Positions 6,872 to 11,993 of a DNA stretch of 11,993 nucleotides are shown here, piece after piece. Origin of the DNA: CBFCZU01 sp965602635. Lineage in GTDB: Bacteria > Planctomycetota > Phycisphaerae > SM23-33. The translations under genes were made by a program, and so were the position numbers. How positions within the stretch are numbered: the first letter of the stretch is position 1; every line of letters begins with the position of its first letter. The DNA lies in NCBI GenBank assembly GCA_965602635.1, contig CBFCZU010000134.1, positions 1 to 11,993 on the forward strand, given 5' to 3'. The notes below the pieces were generated by a model that did not search any database, was not told the DNA's origin, and was given only the letters and a program-made list of their open reading frames with translations.

Positions 6872-7297
6872 TTACTTCTCCATTTCCCAACTCGCCACAA
6901 CGACATATCGATACCCAAAGGGCATCCGCTTGAGCGGCTGATTGGGTTCTTGGAGAGCCTTGCCATCCGGGGTTGATTGGATCGCCTCAAACCGGCCATG
7001 CAGCGTTAAGCAGTTGTCCAACTCACTCTTCCGGGGAGGCGTCACTCCTTTGGGGAATACCGCGTGATACTCGGCCTTCTTTTCGGAATGCTTGAACACC
7101 ATCTCCGTACCCTCGGGATAGTGCCTGCCCTGGCCGCACAACAGTGGCCGCTGCGTCGTGTAGGCGGGAGCATACATGTCAACGTACGTCACGCCGTGCA
7201 GCTCAGCCGTAGCCGTTCCAATGATTTCCGAGTTTGAGCAGTTCATTGACACACAAGCAATAGCGCTAAGGCCCATCGCCATGTAGACTCTTGGCAT
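6872..7297 (-). CDS. Small predicted lipoprotein or secreted protein of unknown function
   Basis: The product has 141 residues. It starts at ATG 7297 with AAAGGA upstream (AGGA 7 nt from the ATG), which fits an expressed gene. The N-terminus is a short hydrophobic signal (MPRVYMAMGLSAIAC) with Cys15 in an AIAC lipobox-like context and a second Cys at 20 (SMNC, poor -1 residue). Lipidation at Cys15 is the better guess. The remaining 120 residues are mixed polar with two Cys, and features include LHGVTYVDMYAPAY, GRHYPEGTEMVF, TLHGRFEAI and a C-terminal FGYRYVVVASWEMEK. This could be a small beta-rich (OB- or lipocalin-like) fold, but no family is recognised. The hairpin repeat abuts its start codon. 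It stands alone between the LamG gene and the transposase remnant on the same strand. Confidence 0.65.
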   Translation of the reverse strand: MPRVYMAMGLSAIACVSMNCSNSEIIGTATAELHGVTYVDMYAPAYTTQRPLLCGQGRHYPEGTEMVFKHSEKKAEYHAVFPKGVTPPRKSELDNCLTLHGRFEAIQSTPDGKALQEPNQPLKRMPFGYRYVVVASWEMEK

Positions 7298-7301
7298 GAC
7301 C

Positions 7302-7467
7302 TGATCCTTTCTAGCCGGGATTTCCCGGATAGCCTCCGGCCGACGACCGCCGTCGGCCTTCCTGTCGATTCCGCCGCCGACCGCGAGGCGGGCAAGCCCC
7401 TTCTATGCTCGACGGCGGGATAGTTCGGTCGCTTCTGGGGGATAATCTGGCCCCAAGCAGCTTGCGC
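7302..7467 (-). repeat. Hairpin leader repeat, copy upstream of the lipoprotein gene
   Basis: Aligned by hand without gaps to 10825-10980, the first 80 positions match at about 58, and about two thirds match over about 155. Most differences are C/T or G/A transitions. It contains a perfect hairpin at 7338-7358 (arms GGCCGACG/CGTCGGCC, loop ACCGC) and a second perfect inverted repeat at 7315-7328 (CCGGGA/TCCCGG). It ends 5 bp before the start codon at 7297, so it overlaps the ribosome binding site region. Confidence 0.65.
7338..7358 (-). promoter_or_regulatory. Perfect 8-bp-stem hairpin in the 5' region of the lipoprotein gene
   Basis: Arms GGCCGACG and CGTCGGCC enclose ACCGC. The equivalent hairpin at 10860-10880 has one C-to-T change in an arm that still pairs as G-U in RNA on one strand. 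This hints that structure is retained. No T-run follows, so it is not a classical terminator. Confidence 0.4.
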
Positions 7468-7537
7468 AGAGGTCTTCATCGCGGCACCATTTCAGTCAGG
7501 CGCAGCCGTCAAATATGCTCCCGGACCGCTCGTCCAG

Positions 7538-10500
7538 TCATCTAGCGAGTACCCACGACGATTGCTCAACGCCGTCGAGGGGCAGGTTGAATGTCATCTT
7601 GAAGGTACGCGACGTCTCGTCGTAGTCGGTCTGCCAGCAATCATTTCCGTTGACCGACTGGTCCAGCGGCTCGCGGGCGCCACCTTGAAGTCGGTACAGC
7701 GTATGTCCGGTTGCTGACGGAAGCCCTTCGAAGCGGATCGGAACGACACCGACGCCACCCTTGATAGTGACATGGACTTCCGGCTGTGTGGCAGCCACCA
7801 CGATGGGGTAGTTCCGCCGTAACTTGCCGCCAGTGACGCTTACCCTCAGATCGTTGTCGAAGGCTTCCCGATGGACGGTCTTCCAGGATTCGGGATTCTG
7901 GTCGAGGTGTGAACGGAAGACCTCGTTGGGACCGTAGTAGTCGTCCGCGATACGCGGCACGGTGATCCACTCCATCTCCATGTCAATCGTATCGCCGGCC
8001 ATGAACTGAGTAACGCCCTTCGGGACGACCAGTTCCATGTTGAGGCCCGCCAGCTTCCTGGCTCTATCGGCCAGATGCACGGGGAATGATACGATGGGGT
8101 TGCGATACTCCCTGCCACCGCAGACGGCTTTGAACGAACGGATGATCAATGCCCGGCTGCCCGTGCCCCAGTCTCTGTTGTTCGTGAAGAAGGAGCCGGG
8201 GAATGCGACCCACCAGGGGGCCGGGCCTGCAAGGGCAACCTGCTCCTTGAAGACACTCCTGGCCTTCACGGTTCCTGGCACCACGTGCTCCGCGATAAGA
8301 CCATCGCGGTTGCCGTATGCGATCCGAGGAGTCAACAGGCCTCCGGTCGGCCCCATCTTGAACAGGTAGGCGCCCTCCGTGCTGAGCTGGTTCCTGAAGC
8401 GATAGCTGAACTGCTGGAACACTCGGTTGTAGTCGTCTGTGCGAAGCGTGCCGATGCGGGCGCCAAAGGCGATGTCTCGGTTCTTGCCGTAGTAGCCGCC
8501 ATGGCGCACGTCCGTGAGGCACGGGCCGTGGGCCAGGTAGGCCGTCTTGAGTTCGGTCGGCATGAGTTTGCTGCCGGCACTCCTCTTGACGGCGATCCAG
8601 TCGCCGCCCCAGCCGCCGTCCGTCCAGCTCCATTTCCGGCCGTTCTTGCCGTTCCTGGTCATGAGCATGCGAACGTCGGTAACCATCATGCCGGTGAGGC
8701 TGTTGTCCATGTCGAAGCAAATCGTCTCACCCCAGCACCCGATGGCGAGCTGGTCCCACCGGCCATTGCCGCCATAGCCCCACAGGCTCAACTGGGCGTG
8801 AGATGCCGAAGGGAACTTCCCCCAGAAGCCGTAGGCGATTCGAAGCCGGTAGTGGCTCCTTCCGGGTGCGAAGGGCAGAATCGCGTAGAACTTCGAGTAT
8901 GCCCCGTGATGCCAGTTCTTGCTGAGCTGAACGGGAATGCCGGTGGGCTTGCCTTCGGCGTCGCACAGGATCGGTATCTGTCCCGTGATGTTCGCGGGCC
9001 TCTTGACGTCCAAGAGCACCGGGACGTACTGCCAGAACCCGCTCCTGTTGTCGGTCTTCAGCTCGACCTCGTCGTACGCCCGGATGTCGGTGTACCCCGC
9101 CCGCCAGTCGCGGTCGAACTTGGGGATGTCGATGACGTAGGCGCCCAGCTTGGGTTCGTGTCGGACGCCGTACTTCATGCCTTTGCTGCCGGATGCCGCG
9201 ATCGTCACCGGCGCATTGACCCATGGATCGCTCACCACGGGGCAATGCAGAACGACCTCCCTGGCCTCGCCCATGGGCCAATCTCCGACGATCTGCTTGC
9301 TCGCGCGCCATTTGCCCAGAGACACGCGCACCGTGGCGCCCTTTAGACTGGGTGCTGCGCCCAGCTTGCCAGCCGTTCCATTCGCATCGAAACTCATCTG
9401 CCAACCCAACCCTTTCCGGTTGAATCGCGCGGGAGTCCTCGCATGGGCTCGGATCTCCTGCGGCGTGAGCGCGCGATTCCAGATTCGCAGCTCGTCGAAC
9501 AGAGCATGGATGGGCTTGCCACGGCCGTCCGGGCGGTTGCCGATTCGCAGGCTGTCTCTGCCAGGGACACGAACCTTGCCGACCTTGGTCGCCCCCGCCG
9601 GCCTGCCGTCCACGAACAGTCTGAGTACACGGCTGTCGTAGGACATTGCCAGATGGTGCCAACCACCAGGGGACAGCACCTTGCGCTTCTCGACCTTGAA
9701 GATGTTCTGCCGCCCACCGCCAATGTTCATGATCGCCGTCACGTTGTCGCGATTGCACCGGAAGCCGAAGTTGCCCTCATGCGATTCGTTCCGGTTCTTG
9801 CCCACGAGCCAGTGGTTCCGATTGAGGCGCGCCAGCTTCGGAGGCACTTTGACCCAAGCTTCCAGCGTGAAGACCTGCGAGTCCATCTTGGCGCGATGGG
9901 AGACGTCAATGGCTTTCCCCCGTATCACCAGCCCTGCACCGACGACGCCCGGGCACGGGCCTTGTTCGTATGCGACGTCCGGCGCGATACTCACCGTGAA
10001 TGTCATGGCGGACGGCCACGCAACAAGATCGAGCGAACTCACCGTCTCGAGGACCTTGCCGCTGGCGTCCTGGAACTCCAGCCCGGTAAGCCGGTAGCGC
10101 TGCGTGAAGCGGCCGGACTCGAACAGGAGGACATGACGCGGGTCCTTGACTCGTCCGGCAAGGCAGTTCAGCGCTCGGTACACCTTGCCTTGATGTTCAA
10201 TCTCGATCTTCAGCGGCTCGGGCAACAGCCTACCCATAGGCCGCCCGCCCGTCGCCACGGCAGCGCCATACCCCGGGCCGTCAAGCCTGCCCAGGCGCGC
10301 TTTCGAGAAATCGGCCAGGTCCAGAACGAAGCCGTAGCGACCAGACTCGATGCATAGAAGATCCGTGCTTGCATCGCCCTTCTCTTTACGGAAACCGTTG
10401 GGCCAGTAGGCAAAGCTGTAGTCGCATGGCCGTAACGGACGGTCCGAGGACTCCGCTGTTGTCCTTCTGCCGCCCTTCTGTTCACCAGCCGCCGCATCAA

Positions 10501-10573
10501 TCCGTATCCATGGGCCTGCTGCAACGAACAGACCGACCGTGGCGGCGAGAACAACGATCATGCTCCTGTGCAT
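7538..10573 (-). CDS. Large secreted LamG-domain protein of unknown function
   Basis: The chosen start is ATG 10573, with GGGAG 5 nt upstream. ATG 10576 and GTG 10579 are in frame but lie too close to the ribosome binding site. The product has 1011 residues. A signal peptide is visible (MHRSMIVVLAATVGLFVAAGPW). An N-terminal region of about 200 residues (LCIESGRYGFVLDLADF) precedes a LamG/concanavalin-like domain at about 231-380 (FTLEAWVKV, WHHLAMSYD, LRLFVDGRPAG, FDELRIWNRALTPQEI). LamG domains bind carbohydrate or protein ligands. The roughly 630-residue C-terminal part is Trp- and Gly-rich (WGYGGNGRWDQLAIGCWGE, ARIGTLRTDDYNR). It looks beta-rich and resembles no enzyme family I can name. 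Its length, secretion and LamG insertion match large Planctomycete surface proteins. It could be a lyase or glycosidase of an unrecognised family, or purely binding. It appears monocistronic, with a long leader upstream. Confidence 0.8.
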   Translation of the reverse strand: MHRSMIVVLAATVGLFVAAGPWIRIDAAAGEQKGGRRTTAESSDRPLRPCDYSFAYWPNGFRKEKGDASTDLLCIESGRYGFVLDLADFSKARLGRLDGPGYGAAVATGGRPMGRLLPEPLKIEIEHQGKVYRALNCLAGRVKDPRHVLLFESGRFTQRYRLTGLEFQDASGKVLETVSSLDLVAWPSAMTFTVSIAPDVAYEQGPCPGVVGAGLVIRGKAIDVSHRAKMDSQVFTLEAWVKVPPKLARLNRNHWLVGKNRNESHEGNFGFRCNRDNVTAIMNIGGGRQNIFKVEKRKVLSPGGWHHLAMSYDSRVLRLFVDGRPAGATKVGKVRVPGRDSLRIGNRPDGRGKPIHALFDELRIWNRALTPQEIRAHARTPARFNRKGLGWQMSFDANGTAGKLGAAPSLKGATVRVSLGKWRASKQIVGDWPMGEAREVVLHCPVVSDPWVNAPVTIAASGSKGMKYGVRHEPKLGAYVIDIPKFDRDWRAGYTDIRAYDEVELKTDNRSGFWQYVPVLLDVKRPANITGQIPILCDAEGKPTGIPVQLSKNWHHGAYSKFYAILPFAPGRSHYRLRIAYGFWGKFPSASHAQLSLWGYGGNGRWDQLAIGCWGETICFDMDNSLTGMMVTDVRMLMTRNGKNGRKWSWTDGGWGGDWIAVKRSAGSKLMPTELKTAYLAHGPCLTDVRHGGYYGKNRDIAFGARIGTLRTDDYNRVFQQFSYRFRNQLSTEGAYLFKMGPTGGLLTPRIAYGNRDGLIAEHVVPGTVKARSVFKEQVALAGPAPWWVAFPGSFFTNNRDWGTGSRALIIRSFKAVCGGREYRNPIVSFPVHLADRARKLAGLNMELVVPKGVTQFMAGDTIDMEMEWITVPRIADDYYGPNEVFRSHLDQNPESWKTVHREAFDNDLRVSVTGGKLRRNYPIVVAATQPEVHVTIKGGVGVVPIRFEGLPSATGHTLYRLQGGAREPLDQSVNGNDCWQTDYDETSRTFKMTFNLPLDGVEQSSWVLAR

Positions 10574-10824
10574 CATCACTCCCTGCGGTACATCCGCAGA
10601 CCGGATTCCAAGTGGAATCGGGGCTCTGTTCGATCGTGCAAGTGCGGGCCTACCTGTTGGCCGGACCTTCCGGTTGCCAGTACCTCATAGAAGGTAACTG
10701 CGGCGTAAGGCCAACTCGGATCCATTCTGCGTAGGGCTCCGGGTCGTGCTTGCACAGGACATGCTTCTGCAACTGAGCATGGCAATGCCCCTGCTCAATT
10801 GAAGTCCAGTGAGCAAGGGCTCTG

Positions 10825-10992
10825 GATCGTGCTCAACCGGGATTCCCCAGATAGTCCCTGGCTGACGACCACCGTCGGCCTTTCTGATGATTTTATCGCT
10901 GATCGCAGCATCCGCAAGCGACTATTCTGCTGGACGGAGGGGGAATCGGGCCGTTTTTGGATCATGATGTCCCCCAAACCGACGCTTGCAGA
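10825..10992 (-). repeat. Hairpin leader repeat, copy upstream of the LamG gene
   Basis: This partner of 7302-7467 is in the same orientation relative to its downstream minus-strand gene. The 21-nt hairpin at 10860-10880 has arms GGCTGACG/CGTCGGCC (one wobble) and loop ACCAC. On the minus strand it is preceded by a -10-like TAAAAT about 10 nt away. Minus-strand translations of the two copies are also similar (RPTxVVxxxLSGxSRL), so an origin from coding or mobile DNA cannot be excluded. Confidence 0.6.
10890..10917 (-). promoter_or_regulatory. Weak sigma70-like promoter candidate for the LamG gene
   Basis: TTGCGG (10912-10917), a 16-nt spacer and TAAAAT (10890-10895) read on the minus strand. 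The -10 box is 5/6 but the -35 is only 3/6. It would start transcription just before the hairpin and give a leader of about 310 nt. Confidence 0.3.
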
Positions 10993-11114
10993 AACGTTCA
11001 CTTCCAATCCGCACAGACATTCCCCGTCGCCTCCGCACGCTGGGGCTGTCTCGACGATTCTCGCCATTATCCCGGCACCGTCTCGGGCACCCGCAGCCCC
11101 GCCCCGGATCCTAG

Positions 11115-11993
11115 ACTGGAGCCCCCCGCGCGCAGCGCATTTGCAGCGCGCAAATTACCCCGTACGCCATCACCTGTCCATCATACGTCAACTACGCCAC
11201 GAAGGACTGGAAGTTGCAGGGGTCGAACAACGGGTCGAGCTGGACAGACCTCCACACCGTGACCGATGAGGACAGTTGGACCGCCAGCGAGACGAAGGCC
11301 TACGACGAAGGCGACTTCACCAACACCACCGCCTACCGCTACTACCGTCTCCACATCACCGAGGCCAAGTTCGGCAGCTACGCCGGCGTGGCCGAACTCC
11401 ACCTGCCGGCACCGCCCGTGGGGCCTGATTTCCGCCACGACTTCGAGGTCACACACCAGTCCGGCACGACCGGGCGCGCGGCCGTCTGGGCACTCTCCAA
11501 CGACCTCGACGACGTCAAGAACTGGGACGATGACGACGATGAGGCCGTCTCGGTCACACTGGTCGGGGCCGCCAGCCCCACCCTCGTCCTGACGGATCAC
11601 GAGAGCGCCGCCAGCGATACCAGCACCGCCCTGACCACGCAGACCACCTACTACTGCACCGTCGAGCGCACCGCCGACACGACCGTCGAGTGTCGCATCT
11701 ACTCCGACCTCGGCCGCACCACCCTGGTCGATACCCTCAGCGTCTCCGTCACCAGCGGCCGCACGTGGCGGTACCTGGTGGCGTGCAACTCCTACAATGA
11801 CAACGAGGCCGACGCCATCTCCTTCGACGTCGAGAACCTCCGTGCCGGCGATGAGACGATCGACTACTACTACAACACCGCGTGGCAGGTCGTCGAGGAA
11901 CGAAAAGACGGCTCTTCCGACCCGCTGGCCCAGTACGTCTGGGACATCCGCTACATCGACGCCCCCGTCCTCAGGTGGCGCGACGACAACCTG
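11115..11993 (+). CDS. 5'-truncated extracellular protein: F5/8-type-C-like domain, jellyroll-like segment, RHS/YD core start
   Basis: The frame opens after TAG 11112-11114 and stays open to the window end (293 codons). No ATG occurs in it, so the N-terminus is missing or an unusual start is used. From about 11190 the product reads as the end of an F5/8-type-C (discoidin-like) domain: DWKLQGSNNGSSWTDLHTV, AYRYYRLHITEAKFG, AELHL. A middle segment (11409-11861) with TYYCTVERT, IYSDLGRTTLVDTLS and DVENL resembles a lectin-like jellyroll. From 11862, DYYYNTAWQVVEERKDG, DPLAQYVWDIRYIDAP and VLRWRDDNL match the start of the RHS/YD-repeat core common in Planctomycete surface proteins, which continues outside the window. 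Such proteins are exported and may act in surface interaction or as toxin carriers. The junction between the jellyroll and RHS parts is abrupt, so this may be a chimera. Coding is certain from composition; gene integrity is doubtful. Confidence 0.75.

Larger units (their letters stand above)
10577..11114. other. About 540 bp without a gene; holds the hairpin repeat and a promoter-like sequence
   Basis: This region separates the LamG gene from the truncated plus-strand RHS-type frame. It carries the repeat copy at 10825-10992 and a TTGCGG/TAAAAT pair at 10890-10917. Small open frames on both strands show no protein motifs. A small inverted repeat at 11139-11155 (ATTTGC/GCAAAT) lies just beyond it, inside the truncated plus-strand frame. 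Confidence 0.5.

Noticed and set aside
8285..10357. Plus-strand open frames of 353 and 304 codons opposite the LamG gene
   Set aside because: Antisense shadows with skewed composition; the minus-strand LamG reading explains the sequence.
10795..11067. Small minus-strand frame overlapping the repeat, similar in translation to one at 7243-7479
   Set aside because: The similarity follows from the DNA repeat. Starts, ends and composition do not support a gene, so it is reported as a repeat instead.
1..11993. CRISPR array, tRNA or rRNA genes
   Set aside because: No regularly spaced direct repeats and no tRNA- or rRNA-like conserved sequence were seen on either strand.

Overview
The window is GC-rich and mostly coding on the minus strand. 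Large secreted carbohydrate-active proteins, a DUF5060-type protein, a LamG protein, an RHS/YD-type protein, a formylglycine-generating-enzyme (FGE) type domain and a Gfo/Idh/MocA (GH109-like) fragment together suggest a Planctomycetota or other PVC-group bacterium, probably one feeding on algal or other complex, perhaps sulfated, polysaccharide. This taxonomic call is an inference from gene content. No rRNA, tRNA or marker gene is present.

Layout from left to right. (1) 1-155 (+) is the 3' end of an FGE-sulfatase domain gene. (2) 156-1635 looks like a decayed patchwork: about 500 bp without a convincing gene, the C-terminal part of a GH109-like oxidoreductase (minus strand, no credible start), a near-perfect 24-bp palindrome, and an orphan C-terminal coding fragment on the plus strand. 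(3) 6028 to 1636 (-) is a two-gene unit with a 13-bp gap. The first gene encodes a secreted GH82 (iota-carrageenase-like) beta-helix protein. The second encodes a 1027-residue secreted multidomain protein with two N-terminal beta-sandwich modules, DUF5060, a glycosidase-like barrel and a C-terminal sandwich. A sigma70-like promoter lies upstream. (4) 6340-6630 (-) is an internal fragment of an IS1380-family transposase. (5) 6872-7297 (-) is a small predicted lipoprotein of unknown function. (6) 7538-10573 (-) is a 1011-residue secreted protein of unknown function with a LamG domain. (7) 11115-11993 (+) is a 5'-truncated reading frame with an F5/8-type-C-like domain, a jellyroll-like segment and the beginning of an RHS/YD core, running off the window.

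How it may work: the GH82-like protein and its operon partner would act together outside the cytoplasm on a galactan-like glycan. The GH82-like protein keeps the expected catalytic Glu, Gln and His but has Gly where the characterised enzyme has its Asp base, so its activity cannot be assumed.

The most unexpected non-coding signal is a family of related sequences of up to about 165 bp that lie 5' of the minus-strand genes, at 10825-10992, 7302-7467 and, more diverged, 6085-6130. Each carries a 21-nt hairpin in the same orientation. They may be shared promoter/leader elements or remnants of mobile-element ends.
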